A DNA stretch of 64,000 nt from Neolentinus lepideus HHB14362 ss-1 (Eukaryota > Basidiomycota > Agaricomycetes > Gloeophyllales > Gloeophyllaceae), in assembly GCA_001632425.1 (NCBI GenBank), contig KV425659.1:18546-82545 (forward strand). Direction: 5' to 3'. Shown here in pieces: positions 1 to 12,279 of this stretch; position 1 is the stretch's first letter; every line of letters begins with the position of its first letter. The position numbers were made by a program, and so were the translations under genes. Under the pieces are notes generated by a model that was not told where the DNA came from, did not search any database, and saw only the letters and a list, made by a program, of their open reading frames with translations.

Positions 1-297
1 ATTGCCGAATATGATGGCAGTGTTGATACATTCGAAATAGGAGATTTATACAAGAGAACGAGAAATTATTCATAACTAGAGCTGGAGAGATGGTTGAACG
101 TGTGAAAACGCGTATGAACGAGCCCCCAGGATATGCGGTGGCACGCTTGGACCTCAGTCACTCTCTGGACACAGAGTGTGACAGGCGTTACACATCACCG
201 AGTTGCTCTTCGACATTTCTCCCATTCCACCTTTGTGCTTATTTCGTCTTCTTTCCTCTACTTCCTGTCTCATATATTTGTGTTCTTGTTTCCCATC

Positions 298-2569
298 ATG
301 GATTACTATTCATATGTTCAATATTCTGATGATTGGGTCCGTTCTCCAACGTCTGTGACGACGTCTGTGGCTAGCGACGACACCTATGTCGACGCCTACG
401 GTTCTGCGGATCTTTTATACCAAATGAATTATCCAGTGAGTGTCAATTTTTATTGATGTTATGTGCGTCTAGAAGAGCTTTGTATTGTGAAGACGGGATT
501 ACCTTCTAAAAATTATACAATTCCGAGGACAGGCCAGACACGCTTCAATACGGCCGCATATTACGGAGGAATAGGATGGAATGAGAACGTCAAATTGTCA
601 AATTATTCAACTCTGGAGGGTGCACTGGACGAGGTGCGAGCATCTTTTCCTTACATACAACACTATCTGGCTCAGTGATCCTTGGATCGTCTGTTAGTCT
701 CGGATTCACACCTCGACATCTTCATCGCCATGCACCCATTCTGCAGGACCCTCGTCAAATTTATGCGACAAGGCAGGCAGCAATCCATTACAGTCTATTT
801 CTTCCACAAGCAATCGGTTACCAGAGAACGAGCTAAGGATATCATATAATACCTTCAATGTCGGGACATTTCCCCAGGTAAGTGTTACATATCACTACAT
901 TATGGGTTTATCTCATGCCGTGCAGGAGAGTCCAGACACCAGTGATCATCCGAAGGACCAACTATTGACAGGGGAGGTCCAGATGGTAGGACGACAACGG
1001 AAGGGTGATGTACCTTCTGTATGACTTCCTTTAACATAAAACATAGTTCACTCACGTGCGAATGATAGCCAAATATCTTTATGCTGCCCGCTCCGGAAGA
1101 GGTAGCTTATCATATCTCGTCATTTCCTCAAGCCGTACCCCATCAACCATACCAGTCGCTGCCTCATGACTTTATGTCTACTCCTTCCTCATTCGACATA
1201 AACGCAAGCTCTCTGGACGCAAGCTATGCCGTGAGCCTTGCCAATCCAATGCCCGTTCCTGCCACCACGGACTGGTCCAGAGGGGCGGTCAGTGGGTTGC
1301 ATCTTCCGTTTAGTGTTGAAGCACTTGTTGAGGTACGTGCACATATTAAATGTTTTTGTCCTTTCTAAATACCGCGCATTCCGCTCTTTGAACAAACGTT
1401 GATGTGACTCAGAGTCTGGGTCTAGACTCTTCTTTGACAGAGGAGGTGATAATGACAGGAAGGTCTCTGGGAGGTGACGCACCATCGGTAGGACCGGCCT
1501 TTTCCTCCGACTTCCATTCGCTCACAGTTATATGCTAAAGGATACCTTGGTGGAGGTCCTTGCTGCTGAACGCACAGACGTTTTACACCTTTACTCGTCA
1601 TCTGCCCTCTTCATGTCAATTCAGCAAGAGGCATGTAGCTTGGCGACTCCGGAGAGGGCCTCGATGAATGGAAGCGAGGCATCCGGTTTCTGCGCCATCT
1701 ATCCACCATGGCCACCCATGGTCCTCAAACATGCTCGCACAATCCATTTCTTCAAGAGACAACAGTGGGGAATGCACGAACACGGCGTCCGTTTCTCAGA
1801 CATCCTAACTGGCAAGTACGATGGCAACAAGGAACTTGTGCGATCGTACGGGACAAGGAAAAAATGGTTACAGCACATCCTCGTCGCTTTCAACGTACGT
1901 TGGTATCCACATCAAATAGTTCCAATTTAGATAACTTCGGCGCTAGATTGAGGACTGCGGGACCTTCTACACCGCTTTGCCTGTAAAAGAAGACATCGAT
2001 TATATGTCACATGGACTACTCCTTAGACTAATTGGAACTGCTTTTACGAGGTTTCTTCAAACGCAACCGGTATATATGTCCTCTGAGAAATGAACTGTAC
2101 TCATATGATCCTTTATTAGAGAGGCTTAATCGATCTGGAACGCACGTACCTTCATACCGTGCTGTACTCTGGGCATCATTATTGGTGTGATTGGGTTCTG
2201 ACGAACCATCGCGACGCGGTAGCTCAACGCTCAGAAGTGACGTGGAAACACATCTACGAATACTTCAGCACGGAGTCTGGATGGGAACCGTTCAAGGAAA
2301 AGTATGCACGATCCATGGAATTAAACCGGACACGGCGGAAAAGGGAGAAGAAGAAAACCATGGACGGGAAGGTCGAGAAGAAGACATCACGGAAGAAACT
2401 AAAAGAAGGACAAGTAAAATGTATCGTTAGCAAGAGGAAGCGCGGTTCAGGTTGGCAATGCCTTGTTCAGTGGGCCGACGGTCGTAGCGATTCCTGGGTT
2501 CCAGAAGAGACGTTACGAGGTACATCCGCCTTGACGAATTGTAAGCCGCCATGTGAAGTGGGGCTCTAA
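298..2569 (+). CDS. Unrecognised protein with C-terminal chromodomain-like module, copy 1
   Basis: Seen: nine exons joined by GT-AG introns (298-435, 478-633, 698-877, 926-985, 1069-1332, 1413-1487, 1541-1894, 1947-2069, 2120-2569) give an open frame of 599 residues. Every junction falls between codons (phase 0). The start is the ATG opening MDYYSYVQYS, which matches the paralog at 6223. The N-terminal two thirds are Ser/Thr/Pro-rich without a family I know. A shared HYWCDW motif is followed by a basic Arg/Lys stretch and then a chromo-like segment with LVQWADGRSDSWVPEE, recalling the hydrophobic-LVKW-WEPE core of chromodomains. Inference: a nuclear or chromatin-binding role is possible but unproven. 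It is longer than copy 2 because two extra exons and a longer seventh exon interrupt the region matching exon 5 of copy 2. The first acceptor is a weak GAG, so the exon 1/2 join is the least certain. Confidence 0.6.
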
Positions 2570-5130
2570 TTATGCTTGAGTAGTGCTGATGTATCTAATG
2601 TGTTGTAAATTATTCTATAATGTATTGCCTATCTCAGCGTCATACTCGGACCATACCTGTGCTGGAGAGCCTGGGCTAGTAGCAGACCCCTGTGTGACAT
2701 TGAAGGCAAGATAATCACGGAGTAGCGAACAGCCTGAGCAATGTCTTCGGGAGTGCGTCGGATAACCTAGCCGCATGCGCTGCAAATACCTATATATCAA
2801 GGGTAAACACAAGGATCCCGTTAATCTCTCGTATCCGGTATCTAAACGAAACAAAACAACGCCTATGTGCCTATGGAAGATAAGAAGGTCCTTACCAGTA
2901 GCTGAACCGTCCGTCAGAAATAGTAGGATCACCTCAGCAGGACTTGGGGTAAACCCGAACGGAAGATATGTCACTTGTCTTCATTTTAAATTTCCGAGAT
3001 ATCATTCATTGAAGAGCGCAAGGCGCGTGCGAGGTTTTGGTGGAGGGAATACCGATCATGATATCACGAACGAGACCATCAAAGTAGCGAAGCAAATAGC
3101 CGCAATGCGTTGTCTACGGTGAATAAACCTTATCAACGCGTCTTGGCCGTAGTCTAGGTAGTCCGGGGGCCGAAAGCTCAGGCCGAGGGGGTAGAAGAGT
3201 CTTGTACTAATACAGGCGTTAGAAATATCCATCGCTCCAGAACACGTACAGAGACGGACGCGCTCTACCGACGACTGACCTTGACACTCGCAATCGAAGA
3301 ACGAACAGAGCGCTCGCGGCTAACAGCGAGACGGCCAAAGTGTACCATCACTGTAAGACCCTTGAAGTTCTTACGTCAAAGGTAAAAGGGTGTGCGACGA
3401 CAGCATACTATGTGATTCGTCCGATGACGGAGGATTGGGTCTGCGAGGAGGACTCACCATGCGAACTGAACTGTAGAACCACGCAAAGATAAGTGTACGA
3501 TTATCGATGGTCTTTCGCAATACCTATCCAGACACGCAAACGGACAAGCCGATGGACACAGAACTCGGAGAGAAAGGCGTCAGACCCTAAGATGTCTGAC
3601 CGTGGTTTACATCGTAGCCATCCTGGTCGATGGCGCTAAGTGGGAATGGGGCTGAGGTAAGATGCATGGAGAAATCTGGATGACATCGAAGCGTCGTACT
3701 GCGATCCAGCATTAATCGTCGGCGCTTCACCTATCTCAGGAATAGCAATTACAGTTAGAATAGTGGAAGACGATCTTATTCTGACCTGGTTGAGTACAGT
3801 CGCTGTATGCGCGACGAGACGCCCGCATCAAGAGCATGCCCCTGAAACCCTACCATACTCGCGCACACAGTACCTGGATGGAGTATATCACGAATAGTAG
3901 AGGAAGAGGCGATACCCACCAGTAGTTGACTCAGCTTGGGAGCACGAGACAGGTCAGGGCGGCGCAGCACCAAATGGAGGATATGTAACTTTTCTTTGGT
4001 CTCGCCTGCCAACATATCATTCATTGGGTGCAGCAGGACGACTAGCGTGGGGATGGACATAGACGAAGGAAGACGAAGCTCACAGCGTGGAGTTGTGTCC
4101 GAAGAACCTTCTACTTCACAACGGAAGATCCGACAGCCCGATTAGAATGATAGTTATTGAACAAGATCGATGGAAGTTCGAGAGCAAAGGACGAACTGAC
4201 AGGATGAGAATGGAATCGACATAGCGGCACGAAGCAAACGGCAGCATTCAACAACTCAAGGTGCTGACGATGACACGAGAACGAACTGTTTCGAACCTCT
4301 CCAAGCCAACTACGAGCACCATGCACCCCTATGAACAATCCTCCCTCTCATCCGCAATAAGAATCGACAAATCTTGCGCAGAAAGCCTAGTGACTGGAGC
4401 AGAAGGGAGCCTTATCAGAATGAGATAGAAAACACAGCGCAGCGCAGCAGACCTAGAGAGGACTACACGAATGTGCAGGGTGTTTCTCCTCAGAAAGCAG
4501 CCTCTCAGCGCAGAAGCTAAGCAGTTGCCTAGTCGATGCAATTGCAGAGGTCGCGAGACATGTCGACGGGGGCGGTAGAAGAAAATCTTTGCAGCGCAGG
4601 CAGGGTTAAGGGCTTTGATGTGCGGCCGGAATCGGCCGCCGAGGGCAGCGACTGGCCAGCACTGTGGCGCGTTACGGCGTACAGTCTGAAAGAAATTTCC
4701 AATATCAGTGGTGTAAGAAAAAATATAGAACTTGCACGCTAACCTCCGAAGTTGCGTCAATTCCACGATTCTCGTGGATCCCACTGGCAAACATCAGTAT
4801 TCAGGAAGGCACAGTGCACATAGCGAGTGCTTCCATCGCCAGACGTACGTTCAAAGAGGAAAGAAACGTATCTGATGCTTGAGATGCAATGATACCAGAG
4901 CATGATACAAGTGAGGACTGGTGTGTTTCTGCATGACGAGTGGCACACCGGCATTCGCAGATTTGGTCCCGAGTATGAAGACCGAGGGTCGTCTTCCACT
5001 AGGTGACTTCCTTGGCCAACTCTAAATAACAGTGCGGCACAAGAAAAGGTATTCATGGATGCGCGCCAGGTGATATGGGCTGCAGGAAATCTTTGAGTTA
5101 GTTCTTGACCACTGCGAAACGGTAGAACTA
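2570..5130. other. Intergenic region, degenerate repeats, no supported gene
   Basis: No frame here joins into a gene I can defend. A segment around 2960-3030 resembles one around 3978-4042 in the same orientation (a GGAxGATATGT start and a shared ATATCATTCATTG end), so the stretch contains at least one diverged duplication. The open frames of 90-150 codons on the minus strand have no recognisable domain. Confidence 0.5.
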
Positions 5131-5625
5131 TACGGCTCGCACCTGGTAAGCATAGGATATGGAGCGCGCAATGTGTACTGGTTTACAAAAGGTGCGTCAA
5201 CTCTTAATTTAAATCTTTGAGTTGTTTGGTGGACATATCATCGAGTTAAAAGTCATTGCAATGCAGCGCAATCTCCTGTGGGTGGCATGTGCGTATACGG
5301 CTCGCACCTGGTTGAGCATAGGATATGCAGAGGGCAATGTGTACTGGTGTACAGAATGTGGGTCAGCTCTTAGTACGATTTTTTAAGCTGTATGGTTGAC
5401 ATACCCTCGAGTTAACCGTCTTGCAATGCAGCGCAATCTCCTGTGGGTGGCATGTGCGTATACGGCTCGCACCTGGTTGAGCATAGGATATGGAGCGCGC
5501 AATTTGTACTGGTTTACAGAATGTGGGTCAGCTCTTAATCTGAATATTTAAATTTTATGGTGGTCATACCCTCGAGTTAACCGTCATTACAATGCAGCGC
5601 AATCTCCTGTGGGTGGCATTTCCGT
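5131..5625. repeat. Tandem repeat, three 165-bp units
   Basis: Units begin at TACGGCTCGCACCTGG at 5131, 5296 and 5461, a constant period of 165 bp. Each unit contains TGTACTGG, a GTCAGCTCTTA-like block, CTCGAGTTAA and GCAATGCAGCGCAATCTCCTG, with point differences. The array ends just upstream of the second chromo-like gene. No coding potential is evident. Confidence 0.85.
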
Positions 5626-5924
5626 ATCGATAACAAATCTGCGAATATCCAGTAGATTCAAGATATAAGATGAACTTGGGATATTTTGTACCGTTAAATT
5701 TCGTACGCACAGCTCTAACCTTTCAGTCAGACGAGAGAGATGGATATCCGAATCCACGGAAACCGATAGATCACGTGACCAACATCGATTAGTTGGAAGC
5801 GACCTGTAGTACAACACGACGAAAATGGTGCGTCTTGAGCATGGTTTTAATACAAATAAGTCATTGATATGAGAACCAGTAGACGAGTAGGTGGTGCACC
5901 CGCGCTCGACGCAGAGGAAGATCG

Positions 5925-6020
5925 AGGCATTGCTGAAATTGATGGCAGTGTTCATATATTCGAGATGGTAGATTCATACAAGAGAATGAGTAATTATGAT
6001 TATCCAGATCTTGAGCAATT
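5925..6020 (+). repeat. 5' flank duplicated with the start of the window
   Basis: This stretch matches window positions 1-95 with scattered substitutions (shared GATGGCAGTGTT and ATACAAGAGAA). It shows that the segmental duplication that made the chromo-like gene pair extends several hundred bases upstream of both start codons and probably beyond the left edge of the window. Confidence 0.7.
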
Positions 6021-6222
6021 GTTGACTGTATATTAACGACCACAGATTGCCTCCAGGATATGCGGTGGCACGCTTAGACCTCAGTCACCTCGCGGGACAC
6101 GGAGCGTGACAGGCGTTACACAGCACCGAGTCGCTCTTCAACATTTCTCCTATTCCACCTTTGTGCTTATTCTATCTTCTTTTCCGTACTTCCTGTTTCA
6201 TACACCTGTGCTCTTGTGTCCA

Positions 6223-8035
6223 ATGATGGATTACTATTCATATGTTCAATATTCTGGTAATTTGTGCCCTTCTCCAACGTCTGTGACGACGTCTGAAGCG
6301 AGCGACGACACCCATATCGACGCCTATGCCTCTACGGATCATTTATACCAAACTATTTATTCAGTGAGTTTCACTTCTTATTCATGTTATGTGCGTAAAA
6401 GAGCTCTACCTTGTGAAGACTGGAGTACCTTCTGAACACTGGAGAATTCCGGGGCCAGGAGATACGCCATTTCATACGGACGCATATTACGGAGGAATAT
6501 GGTGGAATGAGGAGAACGTCAAGGTGTCCAGTTATTCGACACTGGAGGGTGCTCTAGACGAGGTGCGAGAACCTTTTACTTACATATACTACTATCTAGC
6601 TCAAATCCTTGGGTCGTCTGTTAGTCCAGGATTCACACATCAACGCCCTCATCGCCATCCACCCATTCTGAAGGACCCTCGTCACATTTGTGCCACAATT
6701 CAGGGAGCCATCCATCATCGTTTATGTCTGCCACACGGGATCTGGCGCCAGAGGAGGAGCTAAGGGTATCACATCATATCTTTAATGTCGGGCCGCTTCC
6801 CGAGGTAGGTCTCACGCATCGAGAGTGTATGGGTTTATTTCATGCCGTGTAGAAGATTCCACACAAGAATGGTGACCACCAGGCCCAAATATTGACAGGA
6901 AACGTCAAGATGGTAGGACGACCCCGGAAGAGTGATGTACCTTCTGTATGACTTCCTTTAACGTAAACTATACTTCACTCACGTGCAAATAATAGCCGAA
7001 TATCTTTATTCTCCCCGCTCCGGAAGAGGTCGCAAAATGGGGGTATAAGTTCACTTCCCGAGCTCCCCAAATCCGTACCGAGCATGAAGAACGCCCTGCC
7101 ACCTCAGAAAGTCTGGGAGGGTCTTCGACAACGAAGGATCTCCTGATAGAATCTGGCTTGGCGTACTTTTCACCTTACATCTACCCGCCATGGCCGCCGT
7201 CCGCCCTCAAAGATGCTTATACCATTGATTTTAACAATTTGAGTCAATTGTTCACATCCGCACACGGTGTACGAATTTCAGAGATCAAGAATGGCATGTT
7301 TGCCATGAATGCCATGCCAGTCCCTGGAGTGCAATACCATCAACGCATCGAGGTCGCATTTAATGTAGGTCGTTCTTTAAGAAATATAACTCCTTACTCA
7401 CTGATGTCAGCTCGATGCCTGCGGAACATTCTCCACGTTTGAGCTGTCACATTATGACGGCATCCAGTACCTTGCGTACGGATGGCTCTTAATGCTGCTT
7501 GTGTCCGCGTTTGCAACCTTCATCAAAACACAAGAGGTCTGTATTTCTGCGAGACAATGAAAATCTATTCTGACGCTTGATACCTCAGAAATGGTCGGTG
7601 CCAGACCAAAATGTCGTCTTGAGGTCCGTGGTATTCTCCGGCAAGCATTATTGGTGTGACTGGGTCGTAACGGACGGGCACGATGAGATAGTTGCGCAGT
7701 CATCGGTCAAACCGGAAGAAATACTTGCCCACCTAAGTCAAGACTCCGGATCGGATTTCTATCAGCAATCGCTGGAGAGGGCCCAGAGGGAGCGGGTGTC
7801 GCATGACACTCCCAGACGCCGAAAGAGAAAACCAAAGCTGGCTCCCCTCCGCCCGGGAGATGTTAAGGAGATCATCAAATGGCGTCCGTACGGCAACGGC
7901 GGACGATATCTCGTTCGGTGGGCAGATGGCCGCCCAGATGGATGGGTTCCAGAGAAGAGGATGCGGGAAGCGGGGCTTGTGCAAGCGGAAGAAGAATCAC
8001 TAAAGCTCCTCTCGATTGTACCACCTCGTAGATAA
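6223..8035 (+). CDS. Unrecognised protein with C-terminal chromodomain-like module, copy 2
   Basis: Seen: seven exons (6223-6363, 6404-6562, 6625-6804, 6853-6912, 6996-7364, 7411-7536, 7589-8035) encode 493 residues, and all introns are phase 0. It starts with two adjacent ATGs (MMDYYSYVQYSG); the second aligns with copy 1. Around residues 320-340 lies a hydrophobic run (YGWLLMLLVSAFATFI) that could be one membrane or buried helix. The last exon has HYWCDW, a basic linker (RRRKRKPK, a plausible nuclear localisation signal), and the chromo-like core RYLVRWADGRPDGWVPEKRM near the C-terminus. The reading frame is intact. The shared exon order proves descent from one ancestor with copy 1. Function is unknown: chromatin binding is an inference from the module alone, and the hydrophobic run argues for caution. 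Confidence 0.68.
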
Positions 8036-8753
8036 TTTGTAATTGTATCCATTGCTAAATTGCTTCCGGACAGTACTGCAACGTATTGAGGATGAGAAGC
8101 AGCAGAACGGGTCGCGCCAGATGTCGGCGGACGTGTGTGATTCTCTTTGTGAGTTTGATTGGATGGCAGCGCAGCTTTGGAGACCCCGTGTGGATGTGAT
8201 GAGGCTGCAGTCGGCGCCTTTCGATATGATGCTGCTCAGAGAATCAAGCGCTGGGAAGTTGATGGGACTGAAGGCACGTGCGTAGATCACACCTTAACGC
8301 GTCGCGTCGTGAGTCGGAGTTTCAATTGTGGTACCTAGGGCGGACGAACCCCGGTCGATTGCGGTACATAACCAACATATATGATACACCAACTACGCTT
8401 CAGCATCAGAGACTGCAACTGATGTAACGAAACAGATAACTGCGACTGCGGCCATCTACTCTGGACAACGACAGGGAAAATAATTGCGATTCTTTGCATC
8501 CATCAGACAGCCGTTTGACGCTTGGAATAACTCTTCAGCGTAAATGATACCACAGCACTGGCCTCCCATTCACTGAAACACGAATACATCACGATCTTCT
8601 TACAAATGAGTAGAGAGTTCACTCGGAGACCGATCCTTGTCTCGGATGTCTAGAATAAGATTGCTCTAATTTTACCTCGGAACATCGTTGGATGCTCTTC
8701 CAGTTCTTCAGTCTCCTCCGCTTAGGGTATTCCCTAGTGTAAAAGGGAGGAGG
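8036..8753. other. Intergenic, nothing recognised
   Basis: Lies between the 3' end of the chromo-like gene (+) and the 3' end of the permease pseudogene (-), so the flanking genes converge. Only short open frames without domains occur. Confidence 0.5.
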
Positions 8754-10330
8754 TCAGGCCAAGAGATGGGAGAGAGGACAGAGACGCACTGTAGTGAAGT
8801 CCATTTGGGATGGGGGCCACATATGCGTACGCTTGGAGACTTTCCAGAACAACAAAAGGCCGAAGAAGAATGGAATATTGATATCTGCAGCTGACTATTG
8901 AGCAGGTAGCGCATAAAGCAGTAACAAATCCACACACAAGCCGTTGGGAAATCACTAGCATTAAAGTGCCAGAACACTTCGAAACCGTTTATCAGAATGA
9001 ATAAAGAGGTCAAAAAACACGCCCTAATGACTCAGCCACGGTTGCAGCGAGCTGAAATACACCAGTTTCTTTCGGTCTTGACCCTGTGCCTTCAGACCGC
9101 GGTAGAAGAATGTGTAAGTGAGGTTGATACCCCACCACCCAAAGAAGCCACCGACTGTGGACAGGTTGACGAACCAGATGAACAAAAGCGCAGAGCCATT
9201 TGACACGTTCATGAAACTCAGGAACGAAAACGCAGAGCACGTCAATACTGCGACAATAGGGAGACCCGCTTTTGTGCATCTGGTGAAAACTCGAGGCGCC
9301 TGCCCTCGCAAGACCAAGCCGTACAAGATACGGCTCGAGCTGAAGATATCAGAATTCGCGGCCGAAAGAGCTGAGGTAAATATCGCAGCGTTGATTATGG
9401 AAGGCAAGGTCCTGATACCTGCATGTCGAATGACGATAACATATGGACATTGTGCGGCGTTGTTTGTGTTGGTTAATAGTTCGGGGTCGTTGTACGGCAC
9501 GATCATCCCGGTAATGAGGATTCCTAAGATATAGAATTCTAGGATGCGGTAGAACACCCTCCTAACGGCTTTAGCAATATTGCGCCGAAGACTGCGAGTC
9601 TCGGATGCAGCACTGTCATAGATTGGCAAAATAGATTTTGTAGCAGTAAAATGCACACTTACATAGCAATAAGCTCCATGCCTTGGAACGAGAAAGCAGC
9701 CTGGACGATGACAGAGAGGAAGCCGAGGAACTTGTCAGTATGTGGACTGGTGACGAGGCCTGCACGAACAAAAGCTCCGGGATTGCGCCAGTAGCGAAAA
9801 CCGGCTCGTTCGTGATTCTGGCCCCTTCCGAGATCGATGATCAAGCCTGCCAGGATGAGGCCGTATATCAAGCAGACCGATACCAGCTGGGTGTAGAAGT
9901 AATTCCAGCCAACGGCAAAGCCGAAGGCAGAATCGACCCATCTCGAGGCGAAGTGTGTAAACGTTCCCGAGATTGGCGCAAGACTTGTCATCTCTCCCAC
10001 TGCACAGAGTGATGAGTACGCAACGGTGCCAGCGAGAGCGTATCCTATGAGTGAACCTGCCGGGCCTGCCTCCTGGAGCGCATGGCCAGAACCGAGGAAG
10101 AGGCCTGTCCCGATCGTACCAGCAATAGCAATCATTTGTACATGGCGCTGATCCAGCTTCCGCTGGATATGATTGGAGCCATGAGCATCGAAACGACCGT
10201 GTTCGAGCACTTCCGCAACGTGCACATCCACAACAGACCGACCCTTTTCGAGACCCGGGTGGACGAAAGACCCGCAACTTTGCCTCCCGGCCTCAGCATT
10301 GATCTCCATGGTGAGTTGAGATGCTGACAA
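8754..10330 (-). pseudogene. Amino-acid permease (AAT/APC family), degenerate
   Basis: Seen: exon 1 (10330-9663) has GTIGTGLFLGSG, the TM1 signature of fungal amino-acid permeases, and ends in FSFQGMELIA. A 50-bp intron (9662-9613) follows, then RRVFYRILEFYILGILITG, SAANSDIFSSSRILYGL and GLKAQGQDRKK. Family members are about 550 residues with 12 helices. Three lesions are visible. After GWNYFYTQ the sequence jumps to LILAGLIIDLG with no intron, losing roughly 60 residues around helices 4-5. A TAG at 9022-9024 stops the frame after SLQPWLSH. The rest (FILINGFEVFWHFNASDF, then a 53-bp intron at 8937-8885 and INIPFFFGLLLFW) is in another frame past a T-run near 9014-9019. The product would have transported amino acids across the plasma membrane. 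An assembly error could explain the last two lesions but not the deletion. Confidence 0.85.
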
Positions 10331-11500
10331 CAGCAGGACATAGAGCAGATAGAAAGGCTATAGTTCGGGGGTCAGGAGGTGAGATAAGGACTGCAGAGGG
10401 TATTTTTGAGGCGATAAGCCGACGGAAGGTATGCCAGACACGCTATCGTACGGGTTATTTTGTTGATAGCCATGGCCAATCGCAAAATATACACCCAGAT
10501 TAGCGCTATTAGCATCCACGACTCAGATCCATACATGCACCTTTAACTCACCAGCTCCACACCACGTTCAGCCCTGATTGGTTCCGCATAGAGAAATACG
10601 GACAGGACAAAATCCATCCACCTTTAAAGGTCTCTGTTTGCGTTTGAGATACCTAGGATTTTGCAATTTCGTGCAGTTGGTCGCCCTGTATCGGAGCCGC
10701 TCTCCCCGTCGAGATGTAGCCTGTCCATATAATTCTGCAGTGTGCGGAGCAGGTCTCTGCTTTTGAAGCAATGAATGCAATTATTAATGAAGTCATAGAG
10801 TGTATTGAAGTCCGAAGGAGACGACGCGACGCGCCACCGTAGTTGAAGTACGGTTCCCACGGTAAGAAAACCCTTGCACTGGGTATCTCGAAAGCAAAGA
10901 AAGCGCTAAAAATACACAAATATTTGGAATAAAGAGAAGGTATAGCATAAATTCATACTGGGAAGCAGGAAGAAAATTGAGCAGGTAAGTGAAGAAGTAA
11001 ATATTGAGAAAAGACGCTACAAAACGACCACTGCAAGCGGACTACGAATCGGAGATTAAATAAACTCATAGTTGATACTACACACTCGGGACTCATTTCC
11101 GTGCCTGGTAACTCTGGATGCTTAAGGTCGTGAAACACCCAGGGAGAGCGATAGATGGTTTTAATAGAAAAAATGGTGTAATATTATGGCAGTAAGATGT
11201 GGAACTTGATTTTGCTGGGTATGTCCATACATTAAAGATTTGCAACACGCTTTGGTTCTACTGTCACTTCAGGAGTTAAAGTCTTTTGGGTGCAGCGAAA
11301 AGGTTAATCAAGCTTCGCCCAGTACTCAACCTAGATCACAAGCCACACGACAAGAATCGTCATCAACGTCTCGAAGTAAACGATAACGAGCGGCAGCAGC
11401 AAGACACTCCTATTTTAGCGAGTCCTATACATGTACTCGTCAGCGGTGAGTCGTTGCTATACAAATTTGAAGATGGTGACGGTTTTGTTGATGTGACCTT
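10331..11500. other. Intergenic, no supported gene
   Basis: Upstream side of the permease remnant and left flank of the kinase relic. Open frames of 60-90 codons on both strands overlap each other and show no motif. A plus frame at 11286-11507 could be an N-terminal piece of the adjacent kinase relic but has no diagnostic residues. Confidence 0.4.
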
Positions 11501-11509
11501 TCTGTAGAA

Positions 11510-12279
11510 CAGCACTCTACACTATTCTTGCGAAGTCCTCGCAAAAGGTCTCACTTCAAATCCTCTTCGTGCTCGTAAAACCAGTCAGGATCACCTCATT
11601 AGTGATGGACTGCCACCCGCGATTCGTGTCACCCCTTTGTATCGTGTTCGATCCGCATGTGAATTACTAGATGCATTCCTAGATGCAACTGTAGGTAAGC
11701 CTTTGATTCACATTCAGATGCATTAGTTCTCAGCCAGTGCTGCACGCAAGGACACGAGCAATTATGCAACACGAGCGCCCATCGTGGAGAGACTGAAGTC
11801 AACATCATAATTCTCTGTGCCAATTCGAAAGCCGAGCATCGTTCCGAAGGATTTCTCATTGACCCTGACCATTCAGCGCTCATGAACAATTCGGCGTCAA
11901 CATCTGACCCTCAGGATATCGTGGTAAGGATGCGACGTGACGGAGAAACAGTCATCACTCATTTGTTGCACAGGTCACTATTCGGTTCCTTTCCGTCAAA
12001 TACCTAACTGCCAAATGGTGTAAACACGTACCACATCACGACCTTGAGTCGATCTATTGGTTGCTTCTGCACACGTACACTGAGCCAGACCATTTGAGTT
12101 TTCGATCGCTCGAACGGCTCTGGGAAGACGCACTTTTTGTACATGGAGATATTCGACGTCATTCAAGGGAAGGACCACCTTCCTCTGACGACGTGCGTGC
12201 GAGGACTTGGCCGTCTCGTCGCTCAGATGTCGACATTCTTGGTAAAAAAAGGCATTGGCATCCGAAAATTGGCTTGTAA
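11510..12279 (+). pseudogene. FunK1-type fungal protein kinase relic
   Basis: Seen: the plus strand reads ELLDAFLDATV, then LCNTSAHRGETEVNIIIL, GFLIDPDHSALMN, a 40-bp GT-AG intron (11934-11973), and VTIRFLSVKYLTA followed by HHDLESIYWLLLHTY. This order matches the FunK1 kinase family as I know it: a helix before the catalytic loop, an HRDIS-like loop, an LIDxD metal-binding motif, then an FMSxxLL segment and HDLES. Two key changes are visible: the catalytic loop reads HRG instead of HRD, and the N-lobe is absent or unrecognisable. The possible intron between 11694 and the catalytic loop is only about 32 bp, too short to trust. A dead kinase fragment is the most likely reading. Confidence 0.6.

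Noticed and set aside
4329..4790. 153-codon minus-strand frame
   Set aside because: Arg/Leu/Ala-rich composition, no motif, overlapped by plus frames, and no splice partners.
9118..9534. 138-codon plus-strand frame over the permease
   Set aside because: Antisense shadow of conserved permease helices.
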